Of a DNA stretch of 64,000 bases, positions 32,917 through 41,733 are shown one piece after another. The notes under the pieces were generated by a model. That model did no database searches. It was not told the DNA's origin and saw only the letters and a program-made list of their open reading frames with translations. Both the position numbers and the translations under genes were made by a program. Positions within the stretch are counted from its first letter, which is position 1; each line of letters opens with the position of its first letter. Origin of the DNA: Fibrobacter sp. UWB10 (GTDB lineage Bacteria; Fibrobacterota; Fibrobacteria; Fibrobacterales; Fibrobacteraceae); the NCBI RefSeq assembly GCF_900182935.1, contig NZ_FXUE01000002.1:957792-1021791 (forward strand). The letters run 5' to 3'.

Positions 32917-32997
32917 AAGGAGATCCCCACCTTGGTGGCCATGCGCACAAAGCACTAAAAGTGCTAAGTGCTGTCCGCCCGCCTTCGCGGGGATGAC
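32917..32997. repeat. REP-like palindrome with an expanded loop
   Basis: AAGGAGATCCCC (32917-32928) and GCGGGGATGAC (32987-32997) are the usual ends of this repeat, but about 58 nt sit between them instead of 4-5. The extra DNA contains its own hairpin, AGCACT-AAA-AGTGCT near 32951-32965. Confidence 0.6.
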
Positions 32998-33013
32998 AAA
33001 AGAAGAAGGGAAA

Positions 33014-34501
33014 ATGCAAGAGAACAATAAAAAATCATTCATGTACAAGGCCGGTCGTGAACTCAAAAAAGAATTTTTCTTTCTTGACAAGTTCTTCAAG
33101 TTGAGTGACAACCAGACCAACATCCACACCGAAATTCTGGCTGGTCTCATGACTTTCATGACCATGGCCTACATTCTGGCGGTGAACCCCGAAATCCTTT
33201 CGGCCGCAGGAATGCCCAAGGGTGGCGTTTTCATCGCCACCGTCATCGCGGCCGCCGTCGGTTCTGCCCTCATGGGCTTTGTCGCGAAATACCCCTTTGC
33301 ACTTGCCCCGGGCCTTGGCATTAACGCCTTCTTTGCCTACACCGTGGTGCTGAGCATGGGCTACAGCTGGCAATTCGCCTTGCTCGCCGTCTTTGTCGAA
33401 GGCCTCTTGTTCTTGATCCTCTCAGTCGTGCCTGTACGCGAAAAACTCTTTAACAGCATTCCCCTTTCGCTTAAATCAGGCGTCGCGGTCGGCATCGGCA
33501 TATTCATTGCCTTTATCGCCTTGCAGGGCGGTAAAATCGTCGTCGCGAACAACGCCACCATCGTAGGCCTCATCAACTTCCACATGGTCGACATGCACAC
33601 CAGCGGCATCTGGGCAATTCTTACCCTGTTGGGCATTATCATTACCTCGGCCTTCTTGATTAAAGGAATCCGCGGCGCCATCCTGCTTGGAATTTTTGCG
33701 ACCTGGCTGCTCGGCATTGTCACCGAATTTGTTGGAATCTACGTTCCGAACCCGGAAGCCGGATTCCATTCCGCGATTCCGCAGTTCGGCGATTACCTGC
33801 AGACTTTGGACCGTTCCTTCCGCGAATTCGGAATCACCTGCGGTGCGCTTTTCCATCCTGAATCCTGGACGCTCACCCAAGGCGATGCGATTGTCGGCCA
33901 AGGATTTTCGCTTTTCAAGTCGCTGGACTTCTTTGTCGTGATTTTCGCGTTCTTCTTTGTAGACCTGTTCGATACGCTGGGCACCCTGATTGGAGTTTCG
34001 TTCCGTGGCGGGTTCCTGAAAGAAGACGGCAAGCTCCCCCGCATTTCTAAAGCGCTCAGTTGCGATGCTATCGCCACCTCGATCGGAGCCATCTGCGGAA
34101 CCTCGACCACGACTACCTACGTAGAAAGCGCCGCCGGTGTCGCCTACGGCGGAAAGACTGGCCTCACCGCCGTCTCGGTCGCTCTATTCTTCTTGCTTTC
34201 GCTCCTTTTTGCCCCCGTCTTCATGGCGATTCCGGGCTTTGCAACAGCCCCCGCGCTCATCATGGTCGCCTACTTCATGATGACCTCCATCGCCAAAATT
34301 GACTGGACAAACCCGAGAGAATCGATTCCCGCCTTTATCTGCATGATTGCCATGCCGCTCACCTATTCCATTTCGGACGGCATCATGTTCGGCGTTATTT
34401 CTTACACCTTAATAAACGCCCTCACCGGCAAGATCAAGAATGTCCACTGGGTCATGATTGTGCTCACCGTGATATTCTTGCTCAAGTACGCTTTGATGTA
34501 G
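33014..34501 (+). CDS. NCS2-family purine permease (AzgA type)
   Basis: 495 residues from ATG 33014, with AAGGG before it. The 34 codons of open frame upstream translate the repeat and are left out. About 12-14 membrane segments. Landmarks: TEILAGLMTFMTMAYILAVNP, FALAPGLGINAFFAYTVV, and the conserved GTSTTTTYVESAAG segment. The AzgA group imports guanine, hypoxanthine or adenine with protons. Position after apt supports purine uptake for salvage. Confidence 0.9.
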   Translation: MQENNKKSFMYKAGRELKKEFFFLDKFFKLSDNQTNIHTEILAGLMTFMTMAYILAVNPEILSAAGMPKGGVFIATVIAAAVGSALMGFVAKYPFALAPGLGINAFFAYTVVLSMGYSWQFALLAVFVEGLLFLILSVVPVREKLFNSIPLSLKSGVAVGIGIFIAFIALQGGKIVVANNATIVGLINFHMVDMHTSGIWAILTLLGIIITSAFLIKGIRGAILLGIFATWLLGIVTEFVGIYVPNPEAGFHSAIPQFGDYLQTLDRSFREFGITCGALFHPESWTLTQGDAIVGQGFSLFKSLDFFVVIFAFFFVDLFDTLGTLIGVSFRGGFLKEDGKLPRISKALSCDAIATSIGAICGTSTTTTYVESAAGVAYGGKTGLTAVSVALFFLLSLLFAPVFMAIPGFATAPALIMVAYFMMTSIAKIDWTNPRESIPAFICMIAMPLTYSISDGIMFGVISYTLINALTGKIKNVHWVMIVLTVIFLLKYALM

Positions 34502-34577
34502 AAACAGAACTTAGAGCTTAGTTGGTTGAGCTTAGAAAATTTTATATTTGCACGCGAAAAAACAAAAGGATTTGCAA

Positions 34578-36026
34578 ATGGCACAAAACAAGAGCAACGT
34601 GAAAACGAATTCCGGCAAAACATCTTCTGCCAAGAAAGGCACCCAGACCAACATGTGGACCGGCCGCTTCGCAAGTGGCATGGCGCAGAGCATGGTGGAC
34701 CTGAGCTTCAGCCTGCAATTCGACGCCGAACTCATCGAAGAAGACATCGAAGGCAGCATCGGCCACGGCAAGGGCTTGGTGGAATCCGGCGTGCTCAGCA
34801 AGGCCGACTACAAGAAGATTTGCGATGGCTTGGCCAGCATCCTCAAGGACTACAAGACCGGCAAGAACCTGTGGCAGGAATCTGACGAAGACATTCACAT
34901 GGCCGTAGAACGCGTGCTCACCGAACGCATCGGCGCCCTCGGCAAGAAGATCCACACGGGCCGCAGCCGTAACGACCAGGTCTGCACGGACTTCAAGCTT
35001 TACATGCGTCACCGAGCCGCCGAAATCCGCGCCCTCGAAGTTTCTTTGATGGAAACGGTCCTCGACCTCGCCAAGAAATACTTCGGCAAGATGATGCCGG
35101 GTTACACGCACCTGCAGCAGGCACAGCCGATTTACTTCAGCCATTACCTGATGAGCATGTTCTTTGCCGTGAGCCGCGACGTAAAGCGCCTCGACAACTT
35201 CTTGGAACTGCACAGCGAACTTCCGCTCGGTAGCGGTGCCATGGCCGGTTCTGCATTCCCGTACCACCGCGCCCTCGTTGCAAAGGAACTCGGATTTAAC
35301 GGCGTTAGCCCGAACAGCATCGACGCCGTGAGCCACCGCGACATGATGCTCGAATTCGAAGCCGATCTCGCCATCATCGCAAATACGATGAGCCGCTACG
35401 CCGAAGACTTTGTGAACTGGAGCACCAGCGAATTCGGCTACCTCACCCTGCACGACGCCTTCTCCAGCGGTTCCTCGATGATGCCGCAGAAGAAGAACCC
35501 GGATTCCATGGAACTCATCCGCGGAAAGTCCGGCCGCATGCTCGGTAACTTCAGCGCCCTCTACACTCTGGTGAAGGGAGCCCCGCTCAGCTACAGCCGC
35601 GACCTGCAAGAAGACAAGGAACCGGTATTCGACTCCGTGCATAACGTGAAGGTGATTCTCCGCGTGATGAAGGAAGCCTTGGAAAGCGCTCGCTTCAACT
35701 TCGACAAGATGCACGCGAAGATGCTGCCGGCGCTGCTGGCCACCGACCTCGCTGATCTTCTGGTCGAATCCGGCGTGCCGTTCCGCGATGCCCACCACGT
35801 GGTCGGTAGCCTGGTCGGCGAAGCCGCCCGCCAAGGCCTCGAATTCACGGACCTCTCCGACGAGGCCTGGGCCAGCGCCGGTGTCCCGAACGTCAAGCAA
35901 ATGAAGAAGACGCTCACTTTCGAATACAGCGTTTCTCGCCGTAACATCGAAGGCGGCACAGGCCCCAAGTCCGTCAAGCAGCAGTTCGGCAAGGCCGAAG
36001 CCATCTTGAAGAAGTTCAAGAAGTAA
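34578..36026 (+). CDS. argH: argininosuccinate lyase
   Basis: 482 residues from ATG 34578 (AAAGGATTTGCAA before it). Splits argininosuccinate to arginine and fumarate. The superfamily signature GSSMMPQKKNPD, the HTGRSRNDQVCTD segment and the catalytic-His stretch YTHLQQAQPIYFSHYL are present. The first about 30 residues are a Lys/Ser/Asn-rich extension not usual for the family. TATATTTGCAC at 34541-34551 is a likely promoter box. A terminator follows. Confidence 0.95.
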   Translation: MAQNKSNVKTNSGKTSSAKKGTQTNMWTGRFASGMAQSMVDLSFSLQFDAELIEEDIEGSIGHGKGLVESGVLSKADYKKICDGLASILKDYKTGKNLWQESDEDIHMAVERVLTERIGALGKKIHTGRSRNDQVCTDFKLYMRHRAAEIRALEVSLMETVLDLAKKYFGKMMPGYTHLQQAQPIYFSHYLMSMFFAVSRDVKRLDNFLELHSELPLGSGAMAGSAFPYHRALVAKELGFNGVSPNSIDAVSHRDMMLEFEADLAIIANTMSRYAEDFVNWSTSEFGYLTLHDAFSSGSSMMPQKKNPDSMELIRGKSGRMLGNFSALYTLVKGAPLSYSRDLQEDKEPVFDSVHNVKVILRVMKEALESARFNFDKMHAKMLPALLATDLADLLVESGVPFRDAHHVVGSLVGEAARQGLEFTDLSDEAWASAGVPNVKQMKKTLTFEYSVSRRNIEGGTGPKSVKQQFGKAEAILKKFKK

Positions 36027-36046
36027 TTTCTGAACAAATGAAATTC

Positions 36047-36076
36047 AAAAACCGGGTTCCACTAGGAATCCGGTTT
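36047..36076 (+). terminator. Rho-independent terminator of argH
   Basis: Arms ACCGGGTTCC (36051-36060) and GGAATCCGGT (36065-36074) with loop ACTA, flanked by A-run and T-run. Confidence 0.85.
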
Positions 36077-36094
36077 TCATTTGGAGTTTTTTTC

Positions 36095-36120
36095 AAAAAA
36101 AAGAACCCGTTTCCGGGTCC
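36095..36120 (-). terminator. Rho-independent terminator of glyS
   Basis: GAACCCG-TTTC-CGGGTCC (36103-36120, one mismatch) with an A-run on its left that reads as a U-run on the minus strand. Confidence 0.75.
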
Positions 36121-36145
36121 CTTTTTGAATTTCTTTACAAAGAAA

Positions 36146-37558
36146 CTAGCAGCCGAGCTTGGCGGAGAGGTAAGCTTCGAGTTCGTCGATCTTGACCAGT
36201 TCCTGCTTCATGGAGTCACGTTCGCGAACGGTCACGTAGCCGAGCTTTGCCGGATCGGATTCACCTTCGCCCACGGTGTCGAAGTCAACGGTCACGCAGA
36301 ACGGCGTGCCGAGTTCGTCCTGACGGCGGTAGCGCTTACCGATGGACTGAGTTTCATCGTATTCCACGTTCCAGCGGTTGAGGAGCTTCTGGTAGAGTTC
36401 TTCAGCCTTGGCCTTCACCTGGCCCTTCTTCACGAGCGGGAGAACGGCAACCTTCACCGGAGCAATCTTCGGGTCAAAGTGGAGCACGGTACGTTCATCG
36501 TTTTCGAGCTTTTCGACTTCGTAAGCGTCGCAGAGGAGCACGAGAAGCAGACGTTCCACACCGAGGGACGGTTCCACAACGTACGGGATGTAGCGCTTGT
36601 TCTGGACCGGGTCAATGTATTCCTGCTTGACCTTGGATTCGTTCTGGTGCTGCGTCAAATCGTAGTTCGTACGAGATGCAATACCCCAGAGTTCGCCCCA
36701 ACCGAACGGGAATTCGTATTCTACGTCAGTCGTGCCGTTGGAGTAGTGAGAAAGTTCTTCCTTGGCATGTTCGCGGAGGCGGAGCTTTTCCTTGTTCACG
36801 CCGAGATCGTTCACGAGCCAGTCGAAGCAGTACTTGCGCCAGAAGTTGTACCAGTCAAGTTCGGTGCCCGGTTCGCAGAAGAATTCAAGTTCCATCTGTT
36901 CGAATTCGCGAGTACGGAAGATGAAGTTACCCGGAGTGATTTCGTTACGGAAAGACTTACCGATCTGACCGACGCCGAACGGAATGCGCGGGCGGACGTT
37001 ATCGACAATGTTCTTGAAGTCAACGAAGATACCCTGAGCGGTTTCCGGACGGAGGTACACCTTGTTGCCTTCGCCTTCAATCACGCCGATTTCGGTCTGG
37101 AACATCAGGTTGAATGCGCGGGGCTTGGTCCAATCGGTCTTGCCACAGGTCGGGCATTCAATCTTGTTGTCCATCATCATCTGGTGGACTTCGTCAAAAT
37201 TCTTGCCGGCGCAGCAGCCTTCGCCGAGTTTGTCTTCCAAAAGTTGGTCGGCACGGAAACGTTCGTGGCAAGCGAGGCAGTCGACCAGCGGGTCAGAGAA
37301 GTTACCCACGTGGCCAGAAGCCTTCCAAACGCGGGGGTTCAAGAGAATAGAGCTGTCGAGACCGAGCACATCCTGGCGGCTGGTGACGAACTTCTTCCAC
37401 CAGAGGTTCTTGATGTTGCGCTTCAGTTCCACGCCATACGGACCGTAGTCCCAAGTGTTGGCGAGGCCGTCGTAAATTTCGGAGCCGGGGAAAATGAAAC
37501 CGCGGCGCTTGCAGAGGGAGATGATGTCCTTAAGGGCATCCTGAACTTTCTTTGCCAT
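36146..37558 (-). CDS. glyS: glycyl-tRNA synthetase, alpha2 class II type
   Basis: 470 residues. Single-chain GlyRS of the archaeal/eukaryal/Gram-positive kind, not the alpha2beta2 form. Motif 1 region at KRRGFIFPGSEIYDGLANTW, motif 2 at GKSFRNEITPGNFIFRTREF and motif 3 at VEPSLGVERLLLVLL. A zinc-like knuckle has CLACHERF and CPTCGKTDW. The C-terminal anticodon-binding domain is complete. It charges tRNA-Gly. Single gene with AAAGGA before the ATG, convergent with argH. Confidence 0.95.
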   Translation of the reverse strand: MAKKVQDALKDIISLCKRRGFIFPGSEIYDGLANTWDYGPYGVELKRNIKNLWWKKFVTSRQDVLGLDSSILLNPRVWKASGHVGNFSDPLVDCLACHERFRADQLLEDKLGEGCCAGKNFDEVHQMMMDNKIECPTCGKTDWTKPRAFNLMFQTEIGVIEGEGNKVYLRPETAQGIFVDFKNIVDNVRPRIPFGVGQIGKSFRNEITPGNFIFRTREFEQMELEFFCEPGTELDWYNFWRKYCFDWLVNDLGVNKEKLRLREHAKEELSHYSNGTTDVEYEFPFGWGELWGIASRTNYDLTQHQNESKVKQEYIDPVQNKRYIPYVVEPSLGVERLLLVLLCDAYEVEKLENDERTVLHFDPKIAPVKVAVLPLVKKGQVKAKAEELYQKLLNRWNVEYDETQSIGKRYRRQDELGTPFCVTVDFDTVGEGESDPAKLGYVTVRERDSMKQELVKIDELEAYLSAKLGC

Positions 37559-37769
37559 TATATAATCCTTTATCGACTAATTTTAGCCGGACTAGGAACC
37601 TACCTGGATGATAGGCCCTGACGCGCGCAAATTTAGAAAATTATACAACTCCGATAAGACTAATTTCGCCAAAAAACGCAATATATGCACACAGCAACGT
37701 ACACTTTTATTTACGCAAGGAAAATAAAAGTTTCAAAATCAAGCGAAAAATATTATATTGCTAAAATCT

Positions 37770-38699
37770 ATGAAATTGCTTGTACCCCTATTGTTTTTAG
37801 TTATACCTTTTTCTGTTTGGGCCTACGAAGAAATTGTATTCGCAGATGATATTGCTGAAACCGAAAGCGAATTTACAGGCAACCCGATAGTCGACGAAGC
37901 CGACGCCGGTAATAACGAAAAAGCAGCCAACGAAGTTGCTGCCGCCTATTCTGATATTGAAGCAGACAGTTCCGACAACGCTTCTGAAATGAGTCAAGAA
38001 GAAGCCGATGCAGAACTTGCCGCAGACATGGGCTCTGGCGATTCCGCAGAACTCAAAACGCTCCCCAAATTGACGCTTGACATGACCACCGCCTTTGTGC
38101 CTACAGCAAGCCGCCGTATTTCGGCTCCTTATGGCATTCGTACCTACCGTATGCACCGCGGTGTCGACATGGGACTTTGCCACGGTGAAGACCGCACCAT
38201 TGTGGCCGCCTTTACAGGGGTTGTCACCAAGGTCCGTAACCAAGGCCGTCGCAAAGGCTACGGCAAGTACGTGATTTTGGACCACGGTAATGGTCTCACC
38301 ACTTTGTACGCTCACCTCGCCAGCTGGAAAGTGAACGTCGGCGACACTCTGCAAGCCGGCGATACGATTGGCGTAGGCGGTAACACAGGCCGTTCCTTCG
38401 GTGCACACCTGCACTTTGAAATGAAGTACCACGGAAACTACATCGATCCGGCTACGATTTTCAACTTCGAAGAAGGCACATTCCAGAGCGCCCTCATTAC
38501 AATTGAACCGCAAGAAATTCTCGCTGTCGAAGAAGGTTTCCAGAAGGAACTTTCCAAGCACCGCTACTACAAGGTAAGAAGCGGCGACTGCCTCGGCAAA
38601 ATCGCCCGCAAGTACGGCATTTCTGTCACACGCCTCAAGCAGCTGAACGGCATCAAGGGCAACACCATTCGCCCGGGCCAAGTGCTCCGCTGCTCGTAA
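37770..38699 (+). CDS. secreted M23 peptidase with LysM domain
   Basis: 309 residues from ATG 37770. Signal peptide MKLLVPLLFLVIPFSVWA, then an acidic low-complexity region of about 70 residues. The M23 domain at about 115-240 has the zinc ligands HRGVDMG and HLHFEM (HxxxD and HxH). A C-terminal LysM spans about 262-309 (YYKVRSGDCLGKIARKYGIS). It should act on peptidoglycan cross-links in the periplasm or serve as a LytM-type activator. Stops 2 nt before the dus gene, so the two are cotranscribed. Confidence 0.92.
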   Translation: MKLLVPLLFLVIPFSVWAYEEIVFADDIAETESEFTGNPIVDEADAGNNEKAANEVAAAYSDIEADSSDNASEMSQEEADAELAADMGSGDSAELKTLPKLTLDMTTAFVPTASRRISAPYGIRTYRMHRGVDMGLCHGEDRTIVAAFTGVVTKVRNQGRRKGYGKYVILDHGNGLTTLYAHLASWKVNVGDTLQAGDTIGVGGNTGRSFGAHLHFEMKYHGNYIDPATIFNFEEGTFQSALITIEPQEILAVEEGFQKELSKHRYYKVRSGDCLGKIARKYGISVTRLKQLNGIKGNTIRPGQVLRCS

Positions 38700-38701
38700 A
38701 C

Positions 38702-39625
38702 ATGCTCCCCATTCACTTTGCCCCTCTCCAGGGATTTACCGAATCAGCCTATCGGCTAGCCCACAGCAAGTTCGCCCCTGGAATCCATACCTATTACACA
38801 CCGTTTCTTAGGTTGGAAAAGGGCGAAGTTCGAGCCAAAGACCTCCGCGATTTGCAAACGGAGCATCCCTACCACCTGGTACCACAAATCATTGTACGCG
38901 ATGTCGAAGAATTCAACCTTTTGACTAAGGCTGTTACAGAGCTTGGTTTCAAGGAAATCGACATCAACATGGGTTGCCCTTACCCCATGCAGACCAAGTC
39001 GGGCCGAGGTTCTGGAATACTCCCCCATCCCGAAAAGGTCCGCGAAATTCTCGACGCCATAAACCAAGCCGCCGCAGAACCCGCAGCAGCAAGCGCCCCC
39101 AAGTTCAGCATCAAGATGCGACTCGGGCTTACCTCCCCAGAGGAAAGCCTGCAACTGCTACCGCTCCTGAACAGCGCTTCCCTCGCCCACATTACCCTTC
39201 ACCCGCGAATCGGAATCCAGCAGTACAAGGGCGCGCTTGACTTCGAGACTTTTGACAAATTCTACAGCGAATGCAAGCACCCGCTGATTTTTAACGGTGA
39301 CATCACCGACCTCAAGCAGATTCAGTATATCGAGACTCGCTACCCGAAACTCGCGGGAATCATGATTGGCAGGGGCCTCCTCGCGAACCCGGTTCTCGCC
39401 GCCCAGTACGGCGGACTCCCCTGCGGAACCGCGACAGAAACGCTTCTCAAAATTCACGCCGACATCGCGGCCGACTACGCCCGCCGCTTGCAAGGCAACG
39501 CCCAAATTCTAGACAAAATCCGCCCCTTCTGGACGTATGCGGACCTTCCTAAAAAGATTCGCAAGAAAATTGAGAAATCCAGGACCTTCGAAGAATACCT
39601 CGAAGCCGTCAATGAACTCGGCTAA
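38702..39625 (+). CDS. dus: tRNA-dihydrouridine synthase
   Basis: 307 residues. FMN-dependent TIM barrel that reduces uridines in tRNA. The catalytic-Cys segment is DINMGCPYPMQTKSGRGSGI, with FAPLQGFTESAYR at the start, the flavin-binding SIKMRLG, and IMIGRGLLANP near the end. A 7-residue Ala/Pro-rich insertion (AAAEPAAASAP) precedes SIKMRL. Which D-loop position it modifies cannot be told. Second gene after the M23/LysM peptidase. Confidence 0.92.
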   Translation: MLPIHFAPLQGFTESAYRLAHSKFAPGIHTYYTPFLRLEKGEVRAKDLRDLQTEHPYHLVPQIIVRDVEEFNLLTKAVTELGFKEIDINMGCPYPMQTKSGRGSGILPHPEKVREILDAINQAAAEPAAASAPKFSIKMRLGLTSPEESLQLLPLLNSASLAHITLHPRIGIQQYKGALDFETFDKFYSECKHPLIFNGDITDLKQIQYIETRYPKLAGIMIGRGLLANPVLAAQYGGLPCGTATETLLKIHADIAADYARRLQGNAQILDKIRPFWTYADLPKKIRKKIEKSRTFEEYLEAVNELG

Positions 39626-39635
39626 CTGATTTCGC

Positions 39636-40829
39636 TTAGCCGTTCTCGGCCGAATCCACCGGCACCAAGCGCTTATAAGTCTTGTCGATAAAGATGGCAC
39701 CAAGCGGGGCCGTAACCATAATCGCCACCGCAGCAAGCGTCAACACATTGTTGCCGCAGGCAAGCCCAAAGCTTAAAGGTACGCCACCGATAGCCGCCTG
39801 GACAGTCGCCTTGGGCACGTAAGCCAGCATGCAGAACAAGCGTTCCTTTTTGTTCAGCGGAGTACGCCACATGCAAATAGCCACGCCAGCCATTCTAAAG
39901 AACATGGCTCCAAGCACCACGAAAATCGCACCTATTCCAGCCGTAAACGCATAAGCCACATCCAAGGTGCTACCCACCAGCACAAACAAGATGATTTCTG
40001 CCGCGACCCAAAACTTGGTGAACTTGCCGCTGATGCGTTTTGCAAGCTCCGGGTGTTTACCGTAAATGCAGGCAGCAATCGCCACCACCGCAATCATGCC
40101 GCTGAACGGCACCACATGGCTAATATCATGTTCCAATTCGTTCAGCAAGAAGGCGAAACTCAAAATGATCAGCACCTTGACCGTATCGCGCATGTGCTTG
40201 TGCTTAAAGAACCAAACCAGCGCATAACCGCAGGCCACTCCCACCACAGCACCGAGGGTTATGGACACCGGCACCGAAAGAAAGCTCGTCGCCGACACGC
40301 TCTCGCCCTTAAGCAAAGCTAGGAAAGCAGCAAAAGTCACCAGCACATACACGTCATCAAGCGAAGCGCCAGCCAGAAGCATCTGGGGAATCCCCCGTTT
40401 GACGCCGCGATTTTCCTCGCGCATCTTGAGCATGCGCGGCACCACTACCGCCGGCGACACCGCCGCAATGGCCGAACCCATGAGAGCAGCCTCCCAATAA
40501 GTCACCCCCATCAGCGACGGCGCAAGAAGCACTACGCCCAAAATTTCCACCGACGCCGGAACAAAGCACATCATCAAGGCCGAACGCCCAATCCGCTTGA
40601 ATTCCCGCATATCAAGGGTCAACCCCGCACGCGTCAGGATTATGACCAACGCAAGCTGTCTCAAGTCCGCCGAAATATCCAAAAAAGCCGGCCGAAGCAG
40701 GTTCAGAGCATGGGGGCCGAGAATAATCCCCGTCAGAATCATCCCGAGAATACTCGGAAGCTTAAGCTTGACAAAAATCGAGCCTAAAAGTAACCCCAAC
40801 AAGAAAATAAGCGCTAGAGACGTCAACAT
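39636..40829 (-). CDS. cation:proton antiporter (CPA type)
   Basis: 397 residues with about 12 membrane segments. The N-terminus LGSIFVKLKLPSILGMILTG, the LTRAGLTLD segment, and SAIAAVSPAVVVPRM with GASLDDVYVLVTFAAF match Na+/H+ exchangers of the CPA family; the Asp in ASLDD is a likely ion site. Probably a Na+ or K+/H+ exchanger for pH or sodium balance. No regulatory RCK or TrkA domain. Convergent with dus with a 10-nt gap. Confidence 0.9.
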   Translation of the reverse strand: MLTSLALIFLLGLLLGSIFVKLKLPSILGMILTGIILGPHALNLLRPAFLDISADLRQLALVIILTRAGLTLDMREFKRIGRSALMMCFVPASVEILGVVLLAPSLMGVTYWEAALMGSAIAAVSPAVVVPRMLKMREENRGVKRGIPQMLLAGASLDDVYVLVTFAAFLALLKGESVSATSFLSVPVSITLGAVVGVACGYALVWFFKHKHMRDTVKVLIILSFAFLLNELEHDISHVVPFSGMIAVVAIAACIYGKHPELAKRISGKFTKFWVAAEIILFVLVGSTLDVAYAFTAGIGAIFVVLGAMFFRMAGVAICMWRTPLNKKERLFCMLAYVPKATVQAAIGGVPLSFGLACGNNVLTLAAVAIMVTAPLGAIFIDKTYKRLVPVDSAENG

Positions 40830-40896
40830 AATGCAATTTTCGGAGCCAAAGATAGAAATTCAACTATATTTTGGCATAAGAGCGAGAAAATACAAT

Positions 40897-41733
40897 ATGA
40901 AACACGGATTTTCATTAATCGAAATTTTGGTCGTTATCGTCATTCTCGGCGTACTCGCCGGGATCGGCGCCCCAAAGCTTATGGGATTCACCGAAAAGAC
41001 CAAAGAAAAAGCTGACTTAATGAAGCTGTATTATCTACGTGACGCTCTGAACAAGGCTTTAATATCAAGCGGCGAAGCTTTATATAATAGCCCCTATTTA
41101 TCTAAGGGCGATGATTCAACCAATATTAAAAATCGAGACAAGTTAAAACAATACTTGGAAAAAGAATCTGGCGTCACCTTATTTGTCATTGAAATGAAGG
41201 GAGGCGCCTCCATGAATGTCCAAGCCTCTCACGGAAGCGCAAACAATAGCGCAAACATGTGCGATTTGATTGGAGACGCCGGAACTTGGTACGACGCCCT
41301 GAACGAAGCTCACTTTGAAGGTGTTGCCGACATTGTTGCATTTAGACAGCAAACCGGAAACAACGGCGGGATTAAAAAAGATGTTGAAAAAAATGGAAAG
41401 TCCCACTCCACATTCACTGTAAAAGAAGACGGTTCCAACTGGCGCACTTACCCCAACACACCCATGTTCATGAGCAGAGAATTGAATTACGGGAAAGCCG
41501 CTGGCTTGGATAAAATTACCTCACAGGGCAATAACAAAACCAATTACCGCTTGACAATGAGCGTCCAGTGGACAGGTGGCAAAGAAGGTAGCCATTCTGT
41601 AGAAGTCGCGCTGCTCCCCAATGGCGCAAAAATGCGCAACAAATCAAATGGACGCGGTGGCGCATTCCTCACCGATAACGGAGTTTGCTTTTCGACCTAT
41701 GGCGACATAGGTTGCGCAGACTACAAGTACTAA
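40897..41733 (+). CDS. type IV pilin-like / pseudopilin
   Basis: 278 residues from ATG 40897; frame upstream is antisense to the antiporter. Prepilin signature MKHGFSLIEILVVIVILGVL with the cleavage G/F after residue 4, Glu at +5 and a hydrophobic helix. The mature domain is large (about 240 residues), has two Cys pairs (NNSANMCDLIG; CFSTYGDIGCADY) and a Ser/Asn-rich centre. Type II secretion or type IV pilus genes are not adjacent, so the assembly system lies elsewhere. Its stop codon directly abuts the convergent thiH stop. Confidence 0.85.
   Translation: MKHGFSLIEILVVIVILGVLAGIGAPKLMGFTEKTKEKADLMKLYYLRDALNKALISSGEALYNSPYLSKGDDSTNIKNRDKLKQYLEKESGVTLFVIEMKGGASMNVQASHGSANNSANMCDLIGDAGTWYDALNEAHFEGVADIVAFRQQTGNNGGIKKDVEKNGKSHSTFTVKEDGSNWRTYPNTPMFMSRELNYGKAAGLDKITSQGNNKTNYRLTMSVQWTGGKEGSHSVEVALLPNGAKMRNKSNGRGGAFLTDNGVCFSTYGDIGCADYKY

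Noticed and set aside
38702..39625. Insertion AAAEPAAASAP in dus as a frameshift sign
   Set aside because: The reading frame continues with all downstream Dus motifs, so it is only a low-complexity surface loop.
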